Origin: Brevibacillus brevis
Lineage (GTDB): Bacteria; Bacillota; Bacilli; Brevibacillales; Brevibacillaceae
Assembly (NCBI RefSeq): GCF_031583145.1
Contig: NZ_CP134050.1
Location: 3,423,501 to 3,487,500, forward strand
Direction of reading: 5' to 3'
DNA length: 64,000 nucleotides
How positions within the stretch are numbered: the stretch's first letter is position 1; the number at the start of each line of letters is the position of its first letter. This document shows, piece after piece, positions 7,591 through 14,794 of this stretch. Position numbers and translations under genes: made by a program. The notes below the pieces were generated by a model. It did not search any database, was not told where the DNA came from, and saw only the letters and a program-made list of their open reading frames with translations.

Positions 7591-7991
7591 TATTTCGCTA
7601 AAATCTCTTGCAATGCCTGTGCGGTTTGGTTGAATGCTTTCCTAGCCGGATGGTTTTTCCCCTCGATTTCCAGCATTCGTTTGTTTGCGTACAAGTCGAT
7701 CAGCAGATCGAAAAGGAGCTGCTCGCTCTCATTTTTGGGCTGCATGTAGATGGAAAACTCAACGAATTCGTCTATAAAAGCCGCCCCCATCGTTTCCCCG
7801 TTTTTATCCATCTGGACCATTTGCGTATAGTATTTATTCCCCCAGTTCCTTATATCCGGACTGATTTCTTCCGTTGGGATGGCTGCGGCCGTTCTGATGG
7901 GCTTGGAATCAGGCTACCCGCTATGTATCGGAGCCGTCCCCGCATACATTACAAGCAGAGAAGATAATACCATGGTTATTGCTGTGTTCAC
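7590..7991 (-). pseudogene. Putative exported protein gene with in-frame TAG at codon 26
   Basis: A continuous 133-codon frame runs from GTG 7991 (site GGGAGG, 5 nt away) to the stop at 7590, broken only by one TAG at 7916-7914. Before the TAG it encodes MNTAITMVLSSLLVMYAGTA, a hydrophobic export-signal-like segment. After it come PDSKPIRTAAAIPTEE and a folded-looking domain (NWGNKYYTQMVQM, FVEFSIYMQPKNESEQLLFD, KAFNQTAQALQEIL). A TATAAT lies at 8025-8020 and a terminator directly follows the stop. The intact downstream ATG at 7820 could still make 76 residues. The likely readings are a recent nonsense mutation, a sequencing error or stop readthrough. The family is not recognised. Confidence 0.6.
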
Positions 7992-8111
7992 GATAGCCTC
8001 CCAACAACACACGCTTGTTATTATAAACCATTCCATATTTTTACAACCAAATCCATCTTACCCCACGCTCATGTAGTCATCAACGAAAAATAAAAGCGTG
8101 AAGGCCAAAAA

Positions 8112-9071
8112 TTAGAGGGAAAAGTCCTCTGGCTTCAGTCTGATCAAATCCTCTCGGGATAGCTGATTCGATTTTACGAGGCGAACTGCCTGAACCCTGA
8201 TCGCTTTCTCGATGCAGTTCCGGATGTACCGGGCATTGCTGAAGTTTGCCTGAAAAGGATCATTCAGGATCGCCGTTACTGAACGCCTGATCTTTTCCAA
8301 AGAGTCTTTCGTCAGCTCAAAATCTTTCCCTTTCGCCATCAGGTTGGCGATTTCCAGCAGCTCGTCGACTGTATAATCGGAAAAATGAATATGGACGGGA
8401 AAGCGGGACGGCAAACCGGGATTCAGCTCCAAAAAGCTGTCCATCTCATCGTTGTATCCGGCGATGATGCAAATGAAATCTTTGTTGGAGTCCTCGAGCG
8501 CTTTCGTTAAACAATCTACCGCCTCCTTTCCGAAGTCTTTTTCCCCGCCTCGTGCCAGGGAGTACGCTTCGTCGATAAACAAGATGCCGCCCAGGGCCTT
8601 TTTCACCAAATCCCTTGTTTTTTGCGCGGTATGGCCGATGAATTCCCCTACCAAGTCAGCGCGTTCGACCTCGATGAGATGACCTTTGCTCAAAATGCCC
8701 ATTTCGCGAAAGATCTTCCCGAACAATCGGGCAATTGTCGTCTTGCCTGTGCCGGGATTCCCTTTAAAGACCATGTGGTATACCTGTTTCTCGAGCTTTA
8801 GATTATGCTTTTCCCGCTCCTTGTTGATTTTGTGCAGAGCGTATATCTCATAAATGGTTTTCTTCGCTTCTTGCAGTCCAACAAGTCCTTCCAGCTCTTC
8901 AAACAGTACCAGCAATCCTTCCGGTGCCGTCGCACTTACATTTGCTGCCAGGGAATGAACCGGTTTCTTGGGGACTTCCCTTTTGAATACGACCTGGATC
9001 CGATTTCCCGAGCTTGGCATGCTGCTAGACTCGACGGACACACTGTTATCCATTTGCCTCAATCTGTTCAC
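8112..9071 (-). CDS. spoVK: Stage V sporulation protein K, AAA ATPase
   Basis: The product is a CbxX/CfxQ-type AAA ATPase needed for spore maturation in B. subtilis. Walker A is GNPGTGKTTIARLFGKI and Walker B is GILFIDEAYSL. The arginine-finger and sensor region follows, with NPGLPSRFPVHIHFSDY. The 319-residue frame starts at GTG 9071; an internal ATG at 9053, preceded by TTGAGGCAA, gives a 313-residue form and is equally possible. It lies after hflX in the same order as B. subtilis. A CATACACT element 20 bp upstream resembles a sigma-E -10, which would suit mother-cell expression. Confidence 0.92.
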   Translation of the reverse strand: MNRLRQMDNSVSVESSSMPSSGNRIQVVFKREVPKKPVHSLAANVSATAPEGLLVLFEELEGLVGLQEAKKTIYEIYALHKINKEREKHNLKLEKQVYHMVFKGNPGTGKTTIARLFGKIFREMGILSKGHLIEVERADLVGEFIGHTAQKTRDLVKKALGGILFIDEAYSLARGGEKDFGKEAVDCLTKALEDSNKDFICIIAGYNDEMDSFLELNPGLPSRFPVHIHFSDYTVDELLEIANLMAKGKDFELTKDSLEKIRRSVTAILNDPFQANFSNARYIRNCIEKAIRVQAVRLVKSNQLSREDLIRLKPEDFSL

Positions 9072-9091
9072 CCACCTGTCGCCCTAGAATG

Positions 9092-9099
9092 AGTGTATG
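9092..9099 (-). promoter_or_regulatory. Possible sigma-E -10 element of spoVK
   Basis: CATACACT on the minus strand fits the sigma-E -10 consensus CATACAMT. The matching -35 is poor, so the call rests on the -10 and the gene's known mother-cell role. Confidence 0.35.
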
Positions 9100-9199
9100 A
9101 TCACTACCCGGATTGTTTCGGTTACAGATCGCGTGCGAATGGCGATCACCTGCCTCCTGGTCCCTACATTAGTATACTCATGGATCAGCCAATCCTGCC

Positions 9200-9958
9200 C
9201 TATTTTTTCAAGACAAACCTGCCCGTGGCCCACGAGAAGAGCAGGACGCCGAGCATGCAGCCGGACAAGAAGGGAACGACACCGGAGAGCAAATGCGGCA
9301 AGGTCAAATCCGCATTTTTTCCGGAAACGTGCAGACCGGCCACGATGACTCCCACCAGCCACGAACCACCCCAAAACATCCATTTGATCCAGACAGGAAG
9401 CCTTCTCTCTCGCGGAAAAGCTCCCCTCTTCCTCCCCGCTTTCCAGAGCACCAGTGCGATTGCAGCAAAGCCGATGCACGAGCTTCCGTGCTGCAGCCAC
9501 TTGTAAACGGGCCATACCCAAGCTCCGAAGCCGATTTGATGTTCGAGAACGGGCAGCTGCAGGACAGCATATCCCCCTTTATGGGTAAATGCATCCCATA
9601 CGATATGGCTACCGATCCCGAGCAAGGCCGAGTAAACAAAAATAAGCACCCAACGCCAGCTGGGCCCGAAGGCGGCTGTGCGGAAGACAGGCCCGATTCT
9701 CCTGCCGACCGCCTCAGGCAAGCACGCGATGAGCGGCTCCTGGACAATCGCATGAAACAGCAGCCAAAGACAGGCAACCAGGGGCAAGTCAAACCAGAAG
9801 ATGCCTGCAATCGTATGACTGTATACACTGTATGGCTGCATGCGGAAAAAATATTCGAAATCCGGTGCCATACTGCCCAGCGCCAATGCAGGAAAGAAAA
9901 AGAAACGGGACTTGCGAAGCGGCAGTACAATGGCGGGATGTGCGAAAGTAAACGGCAA
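9200..9958 (-). CDS. DUF4184-family integral membrane protein
   Basis: The 252-residue product opens with MPFTFAHPAIVLPLRKSR and has SMAPDFEYFFRM, the start of the DUF4184 family. Later segments include GIGSHIVWDAFTHKGGYAVL. About six hydrophobic helices place it in the cytoplasmic membrane. The conserved His/Asp pattern resembles YdjM-like putative membrane hydrolases, but no activity is established. The start is TTG at 9958 with GGGGAGAG in front. It lies downstream of the IF-3-like gene, separated by a terminator. Confidence 0.8.
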   Translation of the reverse strand: MPFTFAHPAIVLPLRKSRFFFFPALALGSMAPDFEYFFRMQPYSVYSHTIAGIFWFDLPLVACLWLLFHAIVQEPLIACLPEAVGRRIGPVFRTAAFGPSWRWVLIFVYSALLGIGSHIVWDAFTHKGGYAVLQLPVLEHQIGFGAWVWPVYKWLQHGSSCIGFAAIALVLWKAGRKRGAFPRERRLPVWIKWMFWGGSWLVGVIVAGLHVSGKNADLTLPHLLSGVVPFLSGCMLGVLLFSWATGRFVLKK

Positions 9959-10017
9959 CGAACTCTCCCCTCTCTTTTTCGTAAGACGAAGAGTGAAAGG
10001 AAAAAGATACGGGCCAA

Positions 10018-10058
10018 AAGAAAAACACCCGACGCGGAAGCTTTCGTTCGCCGGGTGT
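10018..10058 (-). terminator. Terminator of the IF-3-like gene
   Basis: ACACCCG...CGGGTGT with a 20-nt loop, followed by TTTTTC on the minus strand, lies 9 bp after the stop codon. Confidence 0.75.
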
Positions 10059-10067
10059 CACTTCTTC

Positions 10068-10595
10068 TCAAAGGGGCAGGACGACCGCTACGACCTGTTT
10101 TCCACTCACCTGTATCCCTTTCTCTTGCTTTCCGCAGTGGGCCAAGTCGCGGACGAGCTCCTCCACCAGCCTTTTCGCTTCCTGGCTCTCCTTTTTCTCC
10201 AGCCGGACCGTCAATTCTACAACGTCGCCCGCTTGGAGAATCCGCTCCGCCTGGTGCTTTTTCGTCTCGTAATCGTGATCTTCAATGAAGGCACTCAGCC
10301 GGACCTCTTTCACCTTAGGGCCTTTTTCCGCCTTCCGGTTTTTCGCGTTTTCTTTCACTTTTTGCTGCTTGAAATCCGTACGGCTCACCAGCTGGCACGG
10401 AGGCGGACTGGAAGCGAGAGACAGGCATACCAGATCCACATCCAGCTCCTTCGCCATTTGCAATGCTTCTTTTGTGGACATGATGCCCAAATCCTCACCG
10501 TTTACGCCAGTTACCTGTACTTCTGCCGCTTTAATTTTTTCGTTGGCAATCATCGTATGGCTCACTCGTTTCTTCTTGATCTTTGGATTCGACAA
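10068..10595 (-). CDS. Translation initiation factor IF-3 paralogue
   Basis: The 175-residue product aligns over its whole length with IF-3. The N domain is IANEKIKAAEVQVTGVNGED, then LGIMSTKEALQMAKE. The basic linker is KENAKNRKAEKGPKVKEVRL and the C domain starts with HDYETKKHQAERILQAGD. It diverges at usually conserved places: ASSPPPCQLVSR replaces the typical PPVCRIMDYGKF region, and the tail ends VSGKQVVAVVLPL. The canonical infC sits in infC-rpmI-rplT, which is absent here, so this is probably a second copy. The best start is TTG at 10595 with GGGAG 10 nt upstream; ATG at 10553 is an alternative. Confidence 0.82.
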   Translation of the reverse strand: MSNPKIKKKRVSHTMIANEKIKAAEVQVTGVNGEDLGIMSTKEALQMAKELDVDLVCLSLASSPPPCQLVSRTDFKQQKVKENAKNRKAEKGPKVKEVRLSAFIEDHDYETKKHQAERILQAGDVVELTVRLEKKESQEAKRLVEELVRDLAHCGKQEKGIQVSGKQVVAVVLPL

Positions 10596-10658
10596 ACCCT
10601 TCAGTACTCCCGTTTGTACCCTTTGAAGATTGTACCATAAGGGAAGGAGCTGGAAGTA

Positions 10659-10687
10659 TTGACACTCGAATGAGAATCAATTACAGT
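10659..10687 (+). promoter_or_regulatory. Promoter of the marR-bcr operon
   Basis: TTGACA, a 17-bp spacer and TACAGT, ending 39 bp before the marR start and directly followed by a palindromic operator. Confidence 0.7.
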
Positions 10688-10690
10688 ACG

Positions 10691-10712
10691 TTTAGTTAGC
10701 CAGCTAACCAAA
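10691..10712. promoter_or_regulatory. MarR-type palindromic operator
   Basis: The core GTTAGCCAGCTAAC (10695-10708) has two perfect 6-bp arms around a CA centre, flanked by TTTA and CAAA. It lies just downstream of the -10, where a bound MarR dimer would block transcription of its own operon. Confidence 0.65.
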
Positions 10713-10726
10713 TTGGAGGAATCGAC

Positions 10727-11182
10727 GTGGATTTCGACTACGCAAATGCCCTTACACACTTGATGGGTCACGTCATGAAGCTTCATCGGCAAAACGTGGA
10801 TATGCTTATTCAAAAGTACGACGTGCACCCCGGGCAGCCTCCTCTGCTCATGCGGCTGACTCGTACAGACGGGATGGTGCAAAAAGAACTCGCTCGCCGA
10901 ATGAACGTGAAACCGGCTACCTTGACCGTCATGATCAACCGGATGGAGAAATCCGGCCTTGTCACTCGCAGACCGGACCCGCACGATCAGCGCAGTTCGC
11001 GCGTCTATTTGACAGACAAAGGCAGAATTGCAGCCGGAGCAGTCAAGGATGCCCTGGAGCTGCTGGAAGGCAAATGCTTTGAACGTTTCACCGAAGAAGA
11101 AAAGACGATGCTCTGGGACATGCTCACACGCATTCACGCCGACCTGGAAATGTTCAAAAGCGAGCATGCGCGCGGAAGCTAG
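10727..11182 (+). CDS. MarR-family transcriptional regulator
   Basis: The 151-residue product has the MarR winged helix-turn-helix: PGQPPLLMRLTRTDGMVQKE, MNVKPATLTVMINRMEKSGL and the wing RRPDPHDQRSSRVYLTDKG. These proteins repress efflux or stress genes and release DNA on binding small aromatic ligands or on oxidation. The start is GTG at 10727 with TTGGAGGAATCGAC upstream. The gene is followed after 65 bp by a Bcr/CflA exporter on the same strand, its likely target, and preceded by a palindromic operator suited to autorepression. Confidence 0.93.
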   Translation: MDFDYANALTHLMGHVMKLHRQNVDMLIQKYDVHPGQPPLLMRLTRTDGMVQKELARRMNVKPATLTVMINRMEKSGLVTRRPDPHDQRSSRVYLTDKGRIAAGAVKDALELLEGKCFERFTEEEKTMLWDMLTRIHADLEMFKSEHARGS

Positions 11183-11247
11183 CTTCATCGCAGATCTCGA
11201 CTCATGGCTGCGACTCAAACTCCGAAAGAAAGGTTGGAATTCTCCCA

Positions 11248-12480
11248 TTGAACAATCTTGCAAAAGAACTGGAAACCACTGAATCTTCCGTCAGTCGCTC
11301 CCGCCGGCTGTGGATGGCGATTATCCTCGGTTCCTTGTCCGCATTTGGACCTCTTTCCCTGGACATGTACTTGCCCGCCCTGCCGATGCTGGAAACGGAT
11401 TTGCAAACGACGACCTCCATGGCGCAGCTGAGCCTTACCGCTTGCCTCGTCGGATTGTCGGTCGGGCAGCTGTTCGCAGGACCTCTCAGCGATGTGCAAG
11501 GCCGGCGCAAACCGCTTTTGATCGGACTCATCCTTTATGCCGTATCTTCGTTTTTATGTGCGGTCGCGCCATCGATCTGGACGTTCCTCCTGCTTCGCCT
11601 CATACAGGGAATGGCGGGCTCCGCTGGGATCGTTATCGCTCGCGCAACGGTCCGCGATATGTATTCGGGGACGGAGCTTACCAAGTTTTTCGCTTTGCTG
11701 ATGCTGATCAACGGGATCGCTCCCATCGCCGCTCCGATTGCGGGAGGTCAGCTGCTGCAAGTGACGTCGTGGCACGGCGTTTTTGTCGTCCTCGGAGTGA
11801 TTGGTCTGATCATGTTCGTCACTGTTTTGTTCGGCCTGCCTGAGACGCTCTCTGCACAAATGCGCTCAAAAGGCGGTCTCAACCATACGCTCGCCACTTT
11901 CGGCAATTTGGTGAGAGACCGCACGTTTATGGGCTATGCCTTGGCGCAGGGTCTCGTAACGGCTGCCATGTTTGCCTATATTTCCGGCTCTCCTTTCGTC
12001 CTGCAAGAGATCTTTGGCGTCTCTCCCCAGATGTTCAGTGTCATTTTTGCCGTGAATGGCCTTGGCATCATCATCGCCAGCCAGGTCACCGGAAAACTGG
12101 CTGGCAAAGTCAAAGAGACCACTCTTTTTATCGCAGGGATCAGCATCGCTGCAATCGGCGGGATCCTTCTGCTGGCCATGATTTTGATCGGTGCGGGTCT
12201 GTTCGCCGTGCTTGTTCCTCTCTTTTTCGTCGTGTCCTGCGTAGGGATCGTCGGGGCGACGGGCTTTTCCCTGGCGATGCAAAACCAGAGCAAGGCTGCG
12301 GGCAGCGCTTCCGCCCTTCAAGGGTTGATCTCCTTCATCGGGGGTGGCATTGTGGCCCCGCTAGTCGGGATCGGCGGCAGCAGCACAGCGGTCCCGATGG
12401 GCGTGGTAATGGCGGCTGCAACCATTGGTTCCACGCTCTGCTATCTGCTCATGATTCGCCGGAAGGCATCCCACGTATAA
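11248..12480 (+). CDS. Bcr/CflA-type multidrug MFS transporter
   Basis: The 410-residue product has about 12 membrane helices and the drug:H+ antiporter-1 signature near the start (SLSAFGPLSLDMYLPALPML). The MFS motif A-like loop is GPLSDVQGRRKPLLIG, and helix 4 contains RLIQGMAGSAGIVIARATVR. The family exports bicyclomycin, chloramphenicol, sulfonamides or small metabolites; the substrate here is unknown. The annotated start is TTG at 11248, a weakly supported choice. Expression is probably induced when the upstream MarR protein leaves its operator. A strong terminator follows. Confidence 0.92.
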   Translation: MNNLAKELETTESSVSRSRRLWMAIILGSLSAFGPLSLDMYLPALPMLETDLQTTTSMAQLSLTACLVGLSVGQLFAGPLSDVQGRRKPLLIGLILYAVSSFLCAVAPSIWTFLLLRLIQGMAGSAGIVIARATVRDMYSGTELTKFFALLMLINGIAPIAAPIAGGQLLQVTSWHGVFVVLGVIGLIMFVTVLFGLPETLSAQMRSKGGLNHTLATFGNLVRDRTFMGYALAQGLVTAAMFAYISGSPFVLQEIFGVSPQMFSVIFAVNGLGIIIASQVTGKLAGKVKETTLFIAGISIAAIGGILLLAMILIGAGLFAVLVPLFFVVSCVGIVGATGFSLAMQNQSKAAGSASALQGLISFIGGGIVAPLVGIGGSSTAVPMGVVMAAATIGSTLCYLLMIRRKASHV

Positions 12481-12493
12481 CCAGCCGTCCTGG

Positions 12494-12536
12494 ACGGGCA
12501 AAGGACACGCGACTGTGTTCTTTTGCCCGTTTTTTC
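12494..12536 (+). terminator. Terminator of the marR-bcr operon
   Basis: ACGGGCAAA pairs with TTTTGCCCGT, with an inner GGACAC/GTGTTC helix, followed by a run of T. Confidence 0.85.
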
Positions 12537-12564
12537 TTTGCCCCCGCTTTTTTTCCTCAAACAA

Positions 12565-12598
12565 GAAAAAAGTCCGGGCTGCTCGCTTCCCGGACTTT
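12565..12598 (-). terminator. Terminator of hfq
   Basis: AAGTCCGGG...CCCGGACTT hairpin followed by TTTTTTC on the minus strand, 16 bp after the hfq stop codon. Confidence 0.85.
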
Positions 12599-12613
12599 CC
12601 AAAATGCACGATC

Positions 12614-12853
12614 TTACTGTTGGTTGTTCTCCTGAGACATGAGCGATACCGGACGTTGCGGAGTAAAGGTGGAAATTGCGTGTTTGTACACCAGCTGCTG
12701 TTTGCCTTCGCTATCAATCACGATCGTGAAATTATCGAACGCTTTAATGTAGCCGCGCAATTGAAATCCGTTTACCAGGTAAATGGTAACCGCGATGTTT
12801 TCTTTCCGCAAATGATTCAAGAACGTATCTTGAATGTTGATCGTCTGTTTCAT
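12614..12853 (-). CDS. hfq: RNA chaperone Hfq
   Basis: Hfq is a hexameric Sm-like protein that binds U- and A-rich RNA. The 79-residue product has the Sm1 motif ([20 protein letters not shown]) and the Sm2 motif ([10 protein letters not shown]), with a short polar tail. ATG at 12853 is chosen because AGGGGGTAATGAAC gives an 8-nt spacing; an ATG two codons upstream is too close to the site. It follows miaA by 29 bp, the usual miaA-hfq pair, and ends at its own terminator. Confidence 0.97.
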   Translation of the reverse strand: MKQTINIQDTFLNHLRKENIAVTIYLVNGFQLRGYIKAFDNFTIVIDSEGKQQLVYKHAISTFTPQRPVSLMSQENNQQ

Positions 12854-12882
12854 GTTCATTACCCCCTAAAAGGACTTGTATG

Positions 12883-13842
12883 TTATATATTCGGCAATTG
12901 TTGAAACTTTCCTGCCAATATTTGCTTGATAGTTTGCACGTTGTGCGGACGCTTTTCCGGCTCCGTCATGTCAAACCATTGGATTTCTGGCATGCGGCGG
13001 AACCAGGATAGCTGCCGCTTTGCAAAATGCCGGGTCCGCTGTTTGATGTCATTGACCGCTTTTTCCAGCGTGATCTCCCCGTACAAGTACGGAATCAGCT
13101 CTTTGTACCCAAGTCCCTGCATGGACACCAAGGATGCGTCGTATCCGCGGTCCAACAGACCTCTCACTTCTTCCACCAGTCCGGCTTCCATCATGAGGTC
13201 TACCCGATGGTTGATGCGCTCGTACAGCTTGGCGCGATCCATCGTCAGACCGATCATGACCAGATCGTACGGGGAATGCTGCGCCCTCAACTGGAACTCG
13301 GACATTTTGTATCCGCTGCTTTCGTATATTTCCAAAGCGCGTATGACCCGCTTCACATCATTGGGGTGAAGTCGTTCGGCCGTGATCGGATCGACTTGCG
13401 CCAGACGGGCATGGAGCGCTTCCACTCCTTCTGTTTCCGCCAGTCGATGCAATCGATCGCGCAGCTCCGGGTCTTGGGCAGTCTGCGAAAATTGAAAGCG
13501 ATGGGTGACCGATTCTATGTAGAGACCCGTGCCGCCCACGATGAACGGCAAATGCCCCCGCTCGTTGATTTCCGTGATCAGTCGTGTGGCGCTTTCCTGA
13601 AAACTGGCGACAGAATATTCATCGCCGGGGGAGATGATGTCAATCAGATGATGCGGTACACGCGCCAGCTCCTCCGGAGACGCTTTCGCCGTACCGATAT
13701 CCATGCCCCGGTAGACCTGCATGGAGTCGCCGGAAATGATTTCTCCCTCGAACTGTTCTGCCAGCTCCAGACTGAGATCCGTTTTGCCAACGGCTGTCGG
13801 GCCGATAATGACAACAAGCTTCTCTTTCTTGTGCAAGGTCAC
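12883..13842 (-). CDS. miaA: tRNA dimethylallyltransferase
   Basis: MiaA adds a dimethylallyl group to N6 of A37 in tRNAs reading UNN codons. The 319-residue product shows the P-loop GPTAVGKTDLSLELA, the DSMQVYRGMDIGTAK motif, GGTGLYIESV, and the C-terminal RHFAKRQLSWFRR tRNA-binding segment. It starts at GTG 13842, with AGGTGG 6 nt upstream; TTG at 13836 is a possible alternative. The start overlaps the end of the upstream methyltransferase gene by 4 bp, and hfq follows. MiaB, which thiolates the product, is encoded in the same window at 22107. Confidence 0.97.
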   Translation of the reverse strand: MTLHKKEKLVVIIGPTAVGKTDLSLELAEQFEGEIISGDSMQVYRGMDIGTAKASPEELARVPHHLIDIISPGDEYSVASFQESATRLITEINERGHLPFIVGGTGLYIESVTHRFQFSQTAQDPELRDRLHRLAETEGVEALHARLAQVDPITAERLHPNDVKRVIRALEIYESSGYKMSEFQLRAQHSPYDLVMIGLTMDRAKLYERINHRVDLMMEAGLVEEVRGLLDRGYDASLVSMQGLGYKELIPYLYGEITLEKAVNDIKQRTRHFAKRQLSWFRRMPEIQWFDMTEPEKRPHNVQTIKQILAGKFQQLPNI

Positions 13843-14639
13843 TCCCCTCCACCTATCTCTTTGTAGCTGTACACGACCTGCTGGCCGCGCGAGCGAAACG
13901 GGAGAAAGCCAAAACGCTCGTACATGCGACCTGTCTTTCCTTCTTTCAGAACCACTCGCTTTTTGGCGACCCGCATCGCCTCGGAAATGGCCTCTTCCGT
14001 GAGCGCTTCGGAATTCGCATACTCGCGGACTCCTGCGATTCCGGTCGAGCTGTGAACCGTCGTTTCAAACATCGGGTCGAAATAGACGACGTCAAAGGAA
14101 CCATCAGGCAAATCCCGAAGAACATCCAGATGGTTTCCGCAGCGGACCTCGATGCGTCTCATGGCTTGCTGCAGAGCAACCTCGCCGGAAGCCCAATGCC
14201 GAAAGCCGTCTTCTACCAAGATGGCCAGCACTTCCTCCGACTCTACGCCAACGACGCGTCCTTCTGTGCCTGTGGCATGAGCAAACACAATCGCATCTGC
14301 ACCCAAACCCATCGTCGCATCCAGGACAAAGTCCCCTGGTTGAATTTGGCAAGCGACAAGCATAGCATCAGTATCGCCCCGTAAAAGGCGCTTTATACGA
14401 AAGGCGGATGTGTTCGGATGAAAAAAGAACGGCTTTTTTCCCGGCTTTTCCAGACGAGCGCCCAACGCCGATACGATCAGCACTTCATCGTCGCCATGGC
14501 GCCTTCGCAATTCGTTGAGCGACAAATCGCTCCGCTCGGTGACTTGCAAGCCGAAGCGGGCAGCCAATTCAACAGCGTGTTGCCTGGTTTCCCATCCGGG
14601 CTCGAGTCCGGTCGTTACGATCATGTGTCCGTTCATCCC
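13839..14639 (-). CDS. Class I SAM-dependent methyltransferase, RsmJ-like
   Basis: The product is about 266 residues. A SAM-binding motif I (FVLDATMGLGADAIVFAHAT) is followed by VVGVESEEVLAILVEDGFRH and the catalytic-type DVVYFDPMFETTV. This arrangement resembles the 16S rRNA guanine-N2 methyltransferase RsmJ, but the target is not proven. An N-terminal 80-residue domain precedes the methyltransferase fold. The longer frame to 14870 runs into mutL and across the promoter at 14676-14705, so the start is placed at ATG 14639 (or 14627, which has better spacing from GAGGGG). It overlaps miaA by 4 bp, suggesting translational coupling. Confidence 0.8.
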   Translation of the reverse strand, partial: GMNGHMIVTTGLEPGWETRQHAVELAARFGLQVTERSDLSLNELRRRHGDDEVLIVSALGARLEKPGKKPFFFHPNTSAFRIKRLLRGDTDAMLVACQIQPGDFVLDATMGLGADAIVFAHATGTEGRVVGVESEEVLAILVEDGFRHWASGEVALQQAMRRIEVRCGNHLDVLRDLPDGSFDVVYFDPMFETTVHSSTGIAGVREYANSEALTEEAISEAMRVAKKRVVLKEGKTGRMYERFGFLPFRSRGQQVVYSYKEIGGGE

Positions 14640-14675
14640 CTCATCTGTTCGTCCCAGGTGGACGGAAACTCTTTT

Positions 14676-14705
14676 ATTGTACGCAGGATTAAATTCGGGA
14701 GTCAA
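14676..14705 (-). promoter_or_regulatory. Promoter of the methyltransferase-miaA-hfq operon
   Basis: On the minus strand TTGACT (14705-14700), an 18-bp spacer and TACAAT (14681-14676) lie about 37 bp upstream of the methyltransferase start. Confidence 0.6.
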
Positions 14706-14794
14706 ACAAATCTTTTTGAAAACTGCTCCCCTTGCAGCCCGAAAATCCCCAGGAAAAATTCTGAGGATGAAGGGAGCTGATTGTCCTTTGCCGC

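Noticed and set aside
10671..10685. TGAGAATCAATTACA as a possible Fur box in the marR promoter
   Set aside because: About 11 of 14 positions fit the 7-1-7 consensus, but nothing else in the operon relates to iron, and the MarR palindrome explains control better.
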